A stretch of DNA of 64,000 nt from Nemertoderma westbladi (Eukaryota; Xenacoelomorpha; Nemertodermatida; Nemertodermatidae), in assembly GCA_032718475.1 (NCBI GenBank), contig JAUCBJ010007487.1:37272-101271 (forward strand), in the 5' to 3' direction. The position numbers and the translations under genes were made by a program. Below, one piece after another: positions 13,601-23,190 of this stretch. The notes below the pieces were generated by a model. That model was not told the DNA's origin, did not search any database, and worked only from the letters and a program-made list of their open reading frames with translations. Every line of letters starts with the position of its first letter. The stretch's first letter is position 1.

Positions 13601-15828
13601 GAGCGGAGTTAAAAGCGGCTCTATACGCTACAGCCATCGGCCGGAATGTAACCGAACAGATTGACTATACATTAGAGAAAACTGTCTATTGGACCGACGT
13701 TTTACTCGTGTTAGAGTATATAACCAATGAAGTCTGTCAGTTCAGCGTCTTCGTTACCAACAGGGTAGCCATCATACTTAGTCGCACGACGATGGACCAA
13801 TGGAGACATTGCCCCAGAACGATTAACCCAGCAGACATCGCTTCCCGAGGAGCGACTCCAAAGGAATTGGTAAATACTCCCGAATGGTTAGGAGGACCCG
13901 ACTTTCTCTACAGAGAAGAAGAAGAATGGCCTCCCCATCTCACAACAGCAGAGATCAGACAGGCCAAGGGAGCGGAGAAAGTTAAACCCAAAACTCGAGC
14001 GAGTAAATCGAAGTTGTTTAAACCTGCGGTTGATCTATCTGTATTATTTACTTCCGGAGATGATGCTTTGGATCAGAAACCCACCGCCACGACTAAAGAA
14101 ATCTTGGAAATCCGTGACAAGGATTGGAAATCTGGAATACCAGATATCGCGCAAGGACTCTCACCTCTCTTGCAGAGAGCGATACGTCACTACAGTTCCT
14201 GGAATCGGCTCTGTAAAGCTGTTACCTATTTGAAACGATGTTTTCATCATCGTTACTCCGGAACAAAGACCCATAGTGATGATGCTCCATCAACATCTGC
14301 ACGAGTCCATGTTGTTAAAGATCTTCCCCAATACAAGGTATCCGACAGGTTTCTAAAGGAGAAGATCAGTTACCAGGAGCATGATGAAACCAACAAACAG
14401 ATGCTGAGACTTCTACAATGTTATGAGGATTCCGATAAGTATTTCCTGTTGTTAAGAAATCCGCAGATGCGCTTAAGGGATCGCTTCTCTAGTACCATGA
14501 TAGATGGGTTAATACGTGTTGGAGGTAGGCTGACCAACGCCCCATTATCCTTTGACACTAAGTTTCCCATCCTCATTAGAAATCTTGACATACAAATCAA
14601 GATAATTGTAGATGTTCATAGCAAACTGTACCATGCTGGTAGAGAACGAGTTCTGAGCGAAATTCGAACTCGCTACTATTTTTATAAACCCCGTAGGGCT
14701 CTGAACCAAGTTCTTAGGAACTGCATACCCTGTAGGAAAGCATTCAGTAGGCCTTTAACACAGCGAGAGGCAGAATTACCTAGGGAAAGAGTAAGCTTCT
14801 ATGAACCACCCTTTACTAATACCGGTGTGGATTTATTTGGCCCTATTGAAGTATATCGTGCCCGGACTATAGTCAAGAGATGGTGTGTCATCTTCGTTTG
14901 TATGACTTGTAGAGCTATCCATCTCGATATGGTAAACGATCTCTCCACCAACAGCTTCGTGTTGAGTTTACGACGACAGATCGCTCGCTTCGGAACCAGT
15001 AACACGATGAGATCGGATAAGGGAACGAACTTCATTGGCGCCAACAACGAAATTCAAGCTTACGTAAAGGACTGGAACAAAAGACAGGTGGACGATCAGC
15101 TAAGGATAACAGCGTCTAGCTGGACCTTCAACGCCGCCGACGCCCCTTGGTGGGGAGGAAGTTGGGAGAGATTGATTAGGAGCGTGAAGACTGCGTTCCA
15201 CTTTATTGTGCCTTGTCGCGCTTATCTCACCGACGAACTATTGCGGACGTTAATGGAGGAAATCGCCGCCTATCTCAACGAAAGACCGCTTATGCCAGTC
15301 TCTTCAAATCCTGATTCCCTGGAAGCGCTAACACCCGCGCACTTTCTACTGAAGAAACCCGTAGCCATGCTCCCACGATCGGAGATCACAGACGGAGACG
15401 AGTACTGCCGTCGAACCTGGCAACTTATGCAGTTGCTATCCCGTCGTTTCGCTGACCATTTCGAGAAACATTCCCTGCCCACTCTACAACTTCGAACTAA
15501 GTGGTTTGCGCAGCAAGAAAACGTCAGCGCTGGAGACATGGTGCTTATTGTGGACCCCGATCTCCCACGTAAGCGATGGCAAACAGGACGTATCATCGAG
15601 ACTTATATCTCGAGCGATGGTTTGGTGCGATCAGTAGAGCTCGTCGTCATGCGGCGGAACTTTAAGAAACCAGGGATAGTCTTTGAGACTCAACAGCTCA
15701 ATCGCCCAGTGGGTCGTTTATGTTTACTGGAAAGAGACAGAGAGCTCTCCGGAAACTATGGAAGGCAAGAAACTCTTCCCACGACCACTTCCCTAATTCA
15801 ACCGACATCTAGGGGCTCCCCAACTTAA
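7663..15828 (+). CDS. BEL/Pao Gag-Pol polyprotein, 2721 codons, uninterrupted
   Basis: Single open frame supplying capsid and replication enzymes of the retrotransposon. Residues 1-800 are a long Gag N-terminus with an Ala/Lys/Glu-rich coiled-coil stretch near 385-465. About 810-990 matches the BEL Gag domain (DUF1759 type). A CCHC zinc knuckle starts at Cys1124 (C-x2-C-x4-H-x4-C). The aspartic protease active site DSGST is at Asp1266. Reverse transcriptase lies around 1620-1800 with YMDD at 1761-1764. RNase H has GDAS with Asp1941. The integrase has an HHCC finger (His2319, His2324, Cys2354, Cys2357) and the catalytic triad Asp2390, Asp2452, Glu2502 (D-x61-D-x49-E). A BEL-specific C-terminal domain (DUF5641 type) follows. 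The start is the ATG with A at -3; the second copy uses the same ATG. No stop or frameshift is seen, so recent activity is plausible. Confidence 0.93.
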   Translation: MSDTKQNLSDSLLDVTICDSDRGVEPSSRKFGSPPTVRKVIPPVVITEPRLVQHRRSIIGTRAQVKRDQEAAEQQQPASQELIPQRPSSSSSEDTVELTPERGAEMTDVVYTDPLLILPAAVLIRLLIAVEEHQIDWARSQRSTRDSYAGYTREELNSIVESQWNFPGPGLPFDLSEAAWEDIHRMGVAKETIDPAVWKRSAAGYAQGFFSSMERVERQLFKQPQGPQEQGQLLYQVRERVLRIRLILSAFEEASKRRQDTSLQVAVKTWFQRVRRQVQGAAQWKAQLEERSTHGESTDATFSQMESEATAEKPHKKDAIDIYLSDYQRFLGDEELRRRLEGLSPNSEGAKLVLDAIDVDRLAANQAKFDEQLRIAREKEEQVRKKRIEDRKIAAVAKAERKAAAAEAKAAAAEAKAAAAEAKAAAVAEAERKAAAAEAKAAVAEAKAAAVAEVERKAAEEIIQLELENLQEKQDDFSKQLAASNMQMMSRSTPKRQGYTSSEEGDTTDTEGGGKRSRLSRRKRTFHRQKLPDLPPAVRRQLNNTKLGSTEPTDQIIEIERLPTIVDEPEIIRPVLEITPTVIDTPVLPEATYKFPLHSTKLPVPRRTAQETVQVLDPERSIHDLSPVVPRLPATTLADPVSAVDWVDERRRGMDILLGEMKENRIRSSQQVRELEGTVQHLKGTVRESKLELQEVQQSIALERDKLVNLKKGIPPPSVTMCQPVRSEVSHAQGVEPTRIYTASEVETPIVNPIKGNYRPVDNDIPYRPDHNPRNLYTDNSILNNTMAQESFTRQMARTEARQAVKVGEIVKFNGDEMKWLPFNEYYKDNIQNSVLSNGEKLRFLIECLEGSPKLMALKFIGHPDGLRQVWDTLNIRYGNKNNIAKYLYAKLVAPRKFINSGIIEFSDEIQEICRQLDWLGKSHEYQSSMVIGAVASTLPKGGVGTRWDKKVLYMMEQQQRDPTMSDLMSFLDGEVKLQLLKLSREKTPENKVSEKPVSRRKITPVCYTDDGESQTSQGEDSGKDTDRSYYVNKMPKDQVSKFKSRTNDRREQVRKTPPTSPKRIQVRKPEDKASVHNVTQSKVSNIKPKCALCDWTHRLNMYDEFLKKSLTERREVMWDKRLCYNCLRQGHQRRTCFSDIRCAKCGAKHHILLHAEFERNSPNQVSDSELHVQFSDVNDTDQSEMEGFYTDEFSDENESCYLINTAVYRALTYEKDTDSDLTLTTSERQPSWKEPSSNVGIREFPVVQVRVHGPKRSYVVNALLDSGSTGTFIDQELAEDIFAGQPKFRTTLNMSGIMQVWKSTITADYYVGALSTPQDELGEHSIRSVKMVAIKNFATTQADLYNWDEDESIQHLNIPRFQTDYSGVQILIGQNAHEALETLEKRPAQPQPLQTYAVRTRVGWYFTGPSRRTLRERLPQERVCQVSEWEDDTSEGDDLTEGTPYSSDNDDIHQLFDEENTIDLLKENEAWQNQVNLCQLLYPSEREAYNDELNDVIERCNAKTRDEHAVRFFTQEAVEPNSYDKALSVEEERAKQIQETTTRFIKDQGRYEVGLPFRKKEPKFINNRPLAEKRIAQLHRRLTANSSAKAMYQTQLEKFINKGYAERVPEETPVTERTYYLTHHYVPKPGKPHEVRVVFDGSALYMGQSLNSELLPGPNLLQSLLGILLRLRQYSIAFASDIEGMFLQVKVLDRDRDSLRFLWWPEGDLNQKPVEYWMTIQAFGIISSPSNACSVVRTTAEDNREAFSKEVIDNIKRDIYMDDNLKSLPSVEEAIEVAKGTVECLKRGGFRLTKFTSNSREFLESIPAEDRGAKDLDLIKDDLPETKTLGLKWDTERDILFFQLKQRDNPVRTKRICLSILSTYFDPLGFISPVILIARSLVQQMWLENHSWDDPLKGELLKQWMKWEDSLPVIEDFIISRSYFGHVLPTYSYQLHVFGDASDMGIGIVAYLRVETPDGIKVALVTSKALINNKLKVPRAELKAALYATAIGRNVTEQIDYTLEKTVYWTDVLLVLEYITNEVCQFSVFVTNRVAIILSRTTMDQWRHCPRTINPADIASRGATPKELVNTPEWLGGPDFLYREEEEWPPHLTTAEIRQAKGAEKVKPKTRASKSKLFKPAVDLSVLFTSGDDALDQKPTATTKEILEIRDKDWKSGIPDIAQGLSPLLQRAIRHYSSWNRLCKAVTYLKRCFHHRYSGTKTHSDDAPSTSARVHVVKDLPQYKVSDRFLKEKISYQEHDETNKQMLRLLQCYEDSDKYFLLLRNPQMRLRDRFSSTMIDGLIRVGGRLTNAPLSFDTKFPILIRNLDIQIKIIVDVHSKLYHAGRERVLSEIRTRYYFYKPRRALNQVLRNCIPCRKAFSRPLTQREAELPRERVSFYEPPFTNTGVDLFGPIEVYRARTIVKRWCVIFVCMTCRAIHLDMVNDLSTNSFVLSLRRQIARFGTSNTMRSDKGTNFIGANNEIQAYVKDWNKRQVDDQLRITASSWTFNAADAPWWGGSWERLIRSVKTAFHFIVPCRAYLTDELLRTLMEEIAAYLNERPLMPVSSNPDSLEALTPAHFLLKKPVAMLPRSEITDGDEYCRRTWQLMQLLSRRFADHFEKHSLPTLQLRTKWFAQQENVSAGDMVLIVDPDLPRKRWQTGRIIETYISSDGLVRSVELVVMRRNFKKPGIVFETQQLNRPVGRLCLLERDRELSGNYGRQETLPTTTSLIQPTSRGSPT

Positions 15829-17265
15829 TATCGTTCGGAGTGGGCGTGTGACTCTATTATTTTATATTATTTTATTATTTTTATATTTATGTATGTATTA
15901 CTATGTAATTTTATTATAATCGTTTTATTTAATCTAGTAGAATATTATTTAGCGATTATTTTGTAGAATAGTGCAATATATTCGTGTTTATTACGTACGT
16001 CATTACTTATATTATATTTAGTGAGACGGCGAAGAAATAATTATTTTTCTCTTTCCTTACTGTCCGTATTATATTATAAATACGTAACTACAGTAAGATG
16101 AAATGTCCGTACTTATTAAAGTACAATAAAGCCACTACTATATTTAAGTATTATTGGTAGGCAGAGTATTAGGAATGCAAAGTTCAGATCCTCGTGTCTC
16201 GGCTAAACCAAGCTCTGGGTAGACCTTGGAAACGACTTGCCTCTTCACACTGACATTGCTTCGTGCGATATTGCTCTCATACCGTATATTAAATAATACA
16301 TATAGTAGCGTGATGTCCCTTTAACAGTAGCGTATAACGCAAAATAAATCTGTTAAACCCTTTGACCATCTGTAATTCTAGTCGATTAAGATATCGTGGC
16401 ACCCACCGATATACTTGAAAGACAAATTATAGAATCAGTGGTTAACGTCCCCAGACAAGTTCTGGAATAAATCGGTGCCCATCTCAAATATTAATTAGTT
16501 AATATTTACAAATCAAATAAGTCAAAATCTGTAAAATTCAGATCCTTCAACAATTCTCGTCAATTAAGATATCGTAGCATTTACCGATATTCTTAAAGAG
16601 ACAATTTTCTTAGAATTAAGGATCTTGTGTCCCTAGACAAGTTCTAGAATCAAAATATGTCCATTTAATTATCAAATAATAAAATTTCAGGGAATAAATT
16701 TAAATTCATGTCTTTTAATGAATTTAATAAATTGCCATTTTACGCGATTTATAACATTCCCAAAATTCCATTAATTAATAGATCAAGGGAGCGGAGATTT
16801 GTATTATTGTGCGTGTGCGTGTACGAAAGTCTCCCAAACATAGTCAATAGCCGATAAAATTCGTAAAGTCATGTATAAACAGGACATTGACTATTAAAGA
16901 ATTCCTATTAAATAACATCCCAGATCTGTATGCATTGGAATTACCCTAATTCTACCGCTAGCTTTACATAATGTCACCATAGCAACAACCACGCTAGAAT
17001 TAGAATTGAGTTAAAAGAACAATAGAAAGCTTGTCCCATTGAATAGCATAGGGAATAAATAGCGCACTGCTAGTATCCAAGGATACATAATAATACAGTG
17101 ACATTCTGGAAGGCATTGACTAACGGACAAATGGCCCGAATGTGCGTAGTTGTGACCAGTTGTGTGGTATTTGTGAGTTTATAGGTGAATGTTACTGCTA
17201 AAGTGTGTTTACAGTAGCTAGTCGCAATCGTAAAGTAACCTAACTCTCCAAGGAATACCTGAAGT
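15829..17265 (+). other. Spacer between gag-pol and the accessory ORF
   Basis: 1.4 kb, very AT-rich at first (runs of TATTATTTTATT). At about 16375-16500 and 16545-16670 two diverged direct copies of a roughly 130-bp segment share AGATATCGT, CCGATAT, CCCTAGACAAGTTCT-like and TCTGGAAT-like blocks. No coding frame of note. Confidence 0.6.
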
Positions 17266-17462
17266 ACATCTAAGCCTTTGGGACGGACAGTGGAGTGACT
17301 TGTGCCGGTTATCGTTGTCGTTGTACAGCTACGTCGTTGGCGAAAGTACAGCTACACTGAGAATCTCCTACTGTCCGGGGGCAAGGGAGAAATAGGCAGC
17401 GACGCCCGCTCGCCTAACGATATATAAACTCATTATAATATTGGTGAACTTGTATAGCAGAT

Positions 17463-18878
17463 ATGACTGAATTAATAGAAGATGATCTTGGTATCAGGGA
17501 GAGATATACTCTACCTTTACAAGCGTTTGTCGATAGCTTGATACGCGGCGACGCTGATCCAACTACTACGGAAGACGATGGTCGTTATATCGAACCGCCA
17601 ATGTCCCAGGAGCAACTTACGCGTGAATTGGATTATAGAAAGTTCACTGCTCGCTATACGCATCGTAATGGTACGTATATGGACTTCTTGACTACTGGTC
17701 ACCCTATCGATTTACACGATACGGACGATGTAGACACCGAAAGGGAAATGGTTTTATTTAAATATCATACCCAGCGGAGTCGAAACGATAAATCGAGAAT
17801 AGAACACGAGAACTCTATTCGAAACAAACTCGAAAGAGAAGACGTTGAAGAACCTGATAAACGTAACGGTTTCAACGATTATCTAGAATTCTTACGAGAG
17901 ACCTATCTCAATGTTGCCAGTCAACAAAACCTCGAAACTCGATATCCCCAAGGTATACATCCAGATCCTATAATGGAACTCAAACGGCTCTATTTTACGA
18001 TGATGTATCTTACCGCCGATCGACCGCTACCTGTCGTTCCAGATAGCTTCGAACAGATGGAGGAATATTGTAAAACTGGAGAGCGATCACCCGCGTTTCC
18101 CCTTCAAGACGTGCGTCTTTGGTATTACTGTGACGAATGCCCTAGACCTAACCAGCAAATCGAAAGGCATAAACATCCTCGGAGACGTTGCGCTAAACAC
18201 AGTTTTACGCGATATACTTATGGGAGTTTCGAGCGTAACCTTTTCGATGTATCACCTACGGTCGCGCGCCTTAAGCGATCATTGAATAAACCCATGATCA
18301 GAGTTCCGGAATACTCGGTCAGACCTCCCCATTCCCAAGTGATACCTCAAACTCTAGATCCTAATAGTATTACGGATCCTCCCGAACTGTACTCACTGTT
18401 CAAAGATCTGGTGTTACCTGAACAGTTGATTGGTGGCACTCCGGTAGTGGGTTCGTTGGATATTCGCCAACCTTACCTCGCTGGACTAGGACGCGGTCAT
18501 TTAATATCACCGTTTAACCCCTACAACCGTCCTGGCCTTCCTCCGATCCAACCTGTTACAGAAGTCGAAGAGAGCGTGATACGAAATGCATTGGACGCTA
18601 TTCGGCAGAAAATCGGAAAAGGAACTTACGATTGCTTGGAGAAACGTAAATTGCAACAACAAGTCCAAGCGGTGAAAGAACTAGCTTTACCCCAGTTCGA
18701 TAGAGAAATACAAAATCTAGAGGAGGACATCGAACGTGGACGAACCTACTCTTTACAGGAATCTTACATACATCTAAGCCTTTGGGACGGACAGTTGAGT
18801 GACTTGTGCCGGTTGTCGTTGTCGTTGTGCGGCTACGTCGTTGGCGAAAGTACAGCGGCGACGACACATCGGCGCTGA
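17463..18878 (+). CDS. Unrecognised accessory ORF of the BEL element, 471 codons
   Basis: Not recognised. A hydrophilic, charged protein starting MTELIEDDLGIRERY, with no signal peptide or membrane segment, so it does not look like an envelope protein. Residues 223-246 form a possible metal site, C-x2-C-x16-C-x2-H, with His residues between. Pro/Tyr-rich stretches lie around 280-375 and a predicted helical, charged region around 375-435. The last roughly 35 residues are an artefact of the tandem duplication: reading runs into the leader of copy 2, whose equivalent in copy 1 is untranslated. The ancestral C-terminus, visible in copy 2, is different and ends in a basic stretch. A TATAGCAG just before the ATG could serve as a splice acceptor for a subgenomic message. 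Could be a captured host gene or a structural accessory protein; no evidence decides. Confidence 0.65.
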   Translation: MTELIEDDLGIRERYTLPLQAFVDSLIRGDADPTTTEDDGRYIEPPMSQEQLTRELDYRKFTARYTHRNGTYMDFLTTGHPIDLHDTDDVDTEREMVLFKYHTQRSRNDKSRIEHENSIRNKLEREDVEEPDKRNGFNDYLEFLRETYLNVASQQNLETRYPQGIHPDPIMELKRLYFTMMYLTADRPLPVVPDSFEQMEEYCKTGERSPAFPLQDVRLWYYCDECPRPNQQIERHKHPRRRCAKHSFTRYTYGSFERNLFDVSPTVARLKRSLNKPMIRVPEYSVRPPHSQVIPQTLDPNSITDPPELYSLFKDLVLPEQLIGGTPVVGSLDIRQPYLAGLGRGHLISPFNPYNRPGLPPIQPVTEVEESVIRNALDAIRQKIGKGTYDCLEKRKLQQQVQAVKELALPQFDREIQNLEEDIERGRTYSLQESYIHLSLWDGQLSDLCRLSLSLCGYVVGESTAATTHRR

Positions 18879-18978
18879 GGATCTCGTACTGTCCGGGGGT
18901 TGATTGGGGTAGGCAGCGACGCCCGCTCGCCTAAATATAAACTCATTATAATACGGATAAACTCATATATAGCAGATA

Positions 18979-20330
18979 TGACGGAGTTGATAGAAGATGG
19001 TCTTAGTATCGGGGAGCGATATACTCTATTTTTACAAGCGTTTGTTGATAGCTTAATACGCGGCGACGTTAGTCCAACTGCTGCGGAGGACGATGGTTGT
19101 TATATCGAACCGCCAATGTCCCAAGAGCAGCTCGCGCGAGTTGGACTATAGAAAATTCGCTGCTCGATATACGCAGCGTAATGGTACGTATATGGTCTTC
19201 TTAACTACTGGTCATCCTATCGATTTACATAATACGGACTATGTCGACTATATATCCTGCCCAGCGGAGTCGGAACCATAAACTGAAATTCGAATGCGAA
19301 AATTCTATTCGAAATCGACTCGAAAGAAAAGACACTAAAGAAACAAATAAACGTGGTAACTCCAACGTATATTTGGAATTCTTGATAGAAGCATTGTAAC
19401 AACAAATAAATATCACCCGCGTTTCCCCCTACCAGACGTGCGTCTTTGGTATTATTACGATAAATGCCCTAGACCCAACTAATAAACGGAAAGACATAAA
19501 CATCCACGGAAACGTTGTGTTAAACACAGTTGTGCTCGTTATATTTACTGGAGTTTCAAGCGAAACTTGTTTGACGTATCACCTATGCTCACTCGGCTCG
19601 AACGATCCTGGAGTAAACCTACGATCAGAGTCCCGGAATACTCGGTCAAACCTCCTCATTCCTTAGTTGGACCTCAGACCTGCGATCCTGGTGGTGTCGC
19701 GGATCCTCGCGGACTGTATTCACTGTTCAAAGATCTAGTACTACCCTAACAATTAATCGGTAACACTCCGACAGTGATTTCTAGCTAGCCGCCCATCTTA
19801 CCTAGCCGGATTGTGACGCGGACATTTAATATCGCCGTTTAACCCTTACCATCGTCCCGGCTTGACACGATATAACCTGTCACCAGAGTGGCGGAGAACG
19901 TTGTACCGAACGAGTTAAACGCTATTCTACAAAGATCAGAAAGGAAACCTACGTTTGTTCAGATAAACGTAAGTTATAACAGCAAGTCCAAGCGATAAAC
20001 GAATTGTCTTTATCTCAGTTCGATTGTGAAATCCAGAATCTCTAAGAAGATATCGCACTTAGACAACCCCATTCTCTGCGAGAGTTTCTGGATGAACGTA
20101 TCCAGCTACGAGCGGAGGAAAATCAGCTCGAGGAGAAGCATATCGAAACGGCGGATACCCCGACCATAATCCTACACCTTCTGATGCAATCATATTGCAC
20201 CCTTCACCCAGGATTTATAGCCCTCCTAGTAAAGTGGCTCCCCCAAAGAGAAAAGGACTCTTGCTAGCCTCAAGAAACTGCGTAAACGCCGTCCGCGCAA
20301 AGAAACTAACTGTTTAGAGTATCTTTATGT
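18979..20330 (+). pseudogene. Decayed second copy of the accessory ORF
   Basis: Starts with an ATG and MTELIEDGLSIGERY, parallel to copy 1. A one-base deletion near residue 55 shifts the frame into a TAG at 19149-19151. Further stops and indels follow (for example TAA at 19747-19749). The first Cys of the C-x2-C pair is replaced by Tyr while the C-x2-H half is kept. Beyond the point where copy 1 is truncated it carries about 270 bases more, encoding a degraded, Lys/Arg-rich C-terminus. Confidence 0.75.
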
Positions 20331-20387
20331 TTTAGAAACTGTGATTTTTATATTTTATAGACTGAAAATCCCATTTTCTGGGAGCGG

Positions 20388-21571
20388 TGTAAAAGCTTTT
20401 GCTGAATTGTCCGGTTATTTTTCCTTATTTTTCCCGTAAAATACTCTGTAGTTGGTTTACCAGGCATAAAAAGGCCGTGTCCTTGCTGTACTGGTGTTTT
20501 AGCGGACATAAAAGCTATTTCTTCTGTATTTGTACTTTAGAGGACATAATCCGTAATTCCGTGACGTAAAAGCTCAATACTCTTGAAAACAGTGTCGCTA
20601 CCATGACGACGGCTAGCAGCTGATATTGCTACGTCGACGTTTCTTTGTTTCTTTGTTCTCTCGTTGTTCAGGTTGACCAATCAGAGCGTTTGTTGTCTCT
20701 GTGTTGGAGGTGTATACAGAAACTCAGTAGTTCAGTGTTATGTTTTTGCCCAGAGCCTAAGAACCGGCTTTTGGCACCTCCGTGTTTTCAGTTTTTAGTC
20801 CTACACTAGTAGGCTTAATTATAAGGACATATATCCGTTATCTGCATACTGCAGTACTGCATACACTGCATACTGTGTAACACTGTGCATACTTTTATAT
20901 TGTTATACTGCTATTTACTGTCAGTTCTTCATAATATGGTTGATGAATTATTATATTTGGAATAACGACAAATAACCCCGAAAACCCAATATTCTTGATA
21001 TACCGAAGGTAAGAGAGAAAGGTTACAGATAAATGATTGCGACCTATGTTGATTGGTTTGAAGTGAATCTAATGTTATTTGATAGACCCTACATGATTCG
21101 GTCCGTGTTCCTTTTATATGTGACTAAAATCAGTGAAGATCGGCAGATCAGTGTGCAGTATTGTGCAGCATTGTGTATGAGTGAGACTGATAACGAAGCA
21201 TTTCCTAAAGAATGCGCCATATATGTGAATTGTAACTAAGCTATATCGTTGTGAGTAGTTTAAGTCATAACTCTGTTTGTATAGATAGAGCGCCACGTCC
21301 TAAAGGAACTGTTAATATTTCCCGAAGGTGAATAATATTGTCAGAGATTATATAATACTGTCAGTCGAATAATACATTAGGCTTACATAGCAATAAAATT
21401 AAGCCGTCGAACCCAATCTCCCGGGTATATCCAGCGGGTGAATGATCGCGCACAGATTGGTTTCGACTAGTGTAGTGAATTAAATACTTGTCATAGACTA
21501 AAGGTGATTTATTATCTAGAAGACATCCTAATTTGGCGGGTTAAACTGCCAAAGGTCTGAAAGCGCGAACA
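20388..21571 (+). repeat. 3' LTR of BEL copy 1
   Basis: Begins TGTAAAAGC directly after the purine-rich tract and ends GCGCGAACA. The U3 is like that of the LTR at 59018, not like its supposed partner at 4225. Around 20850-20905 it has its own CATACTGCA-type repeats in place of a segment shared by the other two LTRs. It keeps AATAAA at 21392-21397. Confidence 0.88.
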
Positions 21572-22379
21572 GTTAGTTAAAGATTGGCTTGTGACTTATT
21601 GTTATATGATTTAATTAATATAATTATAATATAACAACTTATTATATTGTGATTTTCAAGCTCACGTCGAGGATTAGTAATGTGAGTGGGAAGAGGCAGA
21701 ACCAGACAGTCTAGTAAAACAGTCTAACTCCAAAATAAAGTATATAAAACAGTCTAAAACTAATAAAGCATAGTAATGGAATAAGATATGAAAGTTATGA
21801 GTCGCTGCATAGGGTGCTGCATAGAGTGCTGCACTCTGATTGGAATAAATTTCATGAAATTCGTGAGTTTGAATTGCGAATTAGTTTTGGATCACCTCTC
21901 ACCTCATCTTTTTTCCTCAATTGAGTAGACAGACAGACAGACAATACTGTAAAACGTTGCAAAGTACTGTACCACATAATACAACATCGAATAGTAAATA
22001 ATTTCACATAAACAACATTAATATTGCAATAATTTTGACATTCAAATTGTAAACATTAAACTAAATAATAAATATCCTTACGTTCGTTCTGTACCAGCAG
22101 ACCGGAATTCTAGTTTAGCTGTCAGAGCTTTATTGTCAGTAATTAAATAATACAGTATACTCGAAGCTTAGATCAATTGTAAGAAGTAGTAAGTGAGTGT
22201 ACTGTACGGAGTGCCTGTAATCTAATATAGTTATGTCAATTCGGCAACTTTAAGAAAAGGTAAATAAAAATGCTTATTTATCATTTAAAAAAAAAAAAGG
22301 GGAAAAAAGGATAAATTCGATAAAAAAAGGGGATAGCCAAAAAAAAGGAACCGCTCCGCTAAGGAGGGCTGCAACATAC
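21572..22379. other. Intron sequence between the BEL element and a host exon
   Basis: No gene seen. A GACA microsatellite lies near 21930. On the minus strand, just after the donor of the next exon, there is a purine/pyrimidine-skewed tract (22285-22350). Confidence 0.5.
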
Positions 22380-22569
22380 CCAAGCATTTTAGTAAGAAAT
22401 CCGTGAGATTGTTGCGGGTACATCCAACCCTGTAGATCCCCTCCTCCACAATACTCCCTTCTATCGCATCCATGCATTTTCGCATAAAATGCTTTCCCTC
22501 CTTATTCAGAAAACACATACGCTCCACTTGTTTAACTTTATTCGCTTCTATTCGCAGATTCTCATCGCT
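22380..22569 (-). CDS. RhoGAP exon 1 of the GRAF-like gene
   Basis: 190-bp exon. On the minus strand it follows TTTATTTTAG and ends before GTATGT. Starts in phase 0 with SDENLRIEANKVKQVE, then encodes HFMRKCMDAIEG and EEGIYRVG. The GIYR Arg matches the catalytic arginine finger of RhoGAP domains, which reaches into the GTPase active site. Ends after one base of an Asp codon completed by the 489-635 exon. Upstream it joins in phase 0 to the PH exon at 48774-49033. A TAG in another frame at the 3' side and the oligo-purine tract beyond the donor argue against translation past the donor. Confidence 0.85.
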
Positions 22570-23190
22570 CTAAAATAAATCACAAAGTTTAAATGTAAAA
22601 TTAATTATATCCGAGTAATATTAGCCCCATGCGGTTAACTTTGTATCCCTACTGAATACATACCTAGATTAGGATTAATTGAGATTGCAACATTTAGTAA
22701 TTATCATTCAAAATTGATACACACGAGATACAATACTAGTAATTCCATGGAAAACATAACTTAATTAATTAGTGTGGAATTAATTTCGCACTACCAAATG
22801 GTACAGGGCGACATATGTTCTAACTTTATATCGCAGTGCGACAATATTTCCCAGTATGTCATAACTCCACGTCGAGATGTATTCGGCCAGATGTATGTCC
22901 AATATTTTCAGTACTTTGTTTAATTTACAGTGGTTTGAATTCATATTATACTAATTAATTACTGATTGCGATTCCCACCAATCACCCATCCATTCTCAAT
23001 CCACTAAATTACTTTGACGGAACGAGATAAATAAGCTAATTATTAAAATATTATTTTTATTTAATTTTAATTTGTATATTTAAAGATAAATGGTACAAAG
23101 ATAAACCCTTATTTACATTTTATATAAAAATACTATAAACGGACTGCATAATCAGAAATGATTGGTCTATAAAATATTGGAGGTGTTTCG
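22570..23190. other. Intron sequence, nothing recognised
   Basis: AT-rich, with no coding frame, repeat array or inverted repeat that I can support. Confidence 0.5.

Larger units (their letters stand above)
17266..20330 (+). repeat. 1504-bp tandem duplication carrying the accessory ORF
   Basis: A block starting ACATCTAAGCCTTTGGGACG at 17266 recurs at 18770, an offset of 1504 bp. Each copy holds about 190 bp of leader, a TATAGCAG-type splice-acceptor-like site and an ATG, then the ORF. Copy 1 is cut at its 3' end by the start of copy 2; copy 2 keeps an extra 3' segment but is decayed. The relation between copies is visible throughout, with many substitutions and small indels. Confidence 0.85.
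4225..21571 (+). mobile_element. BEL/Pao LTR retrotransposon, copy 1 (about 17.3 kb)
   Basis: 5' LTR 4225-5410, leader 5411-7662, gag-pol 7663-15828, spacer with a duplicated accessory ORF to about 20330, purine-rich tract GGGAGCGG at 20380-20387, 3' LTR 20388-21571. Protein order (Gag, DSG protease, YMDD reverse transcriptase, RNase H, integrase, C-terminal domain after the integrase) is that of BEL/Pao. It is inserted antisense to the host gene in its 21.7-kb intron. The flanks (ending CTCTG on the left, starting GTTAG on the right) do not form a target-site duplication, and the two LTRs differ in U3, so this is probably not a simple single insertion. Confidence 0.88.
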
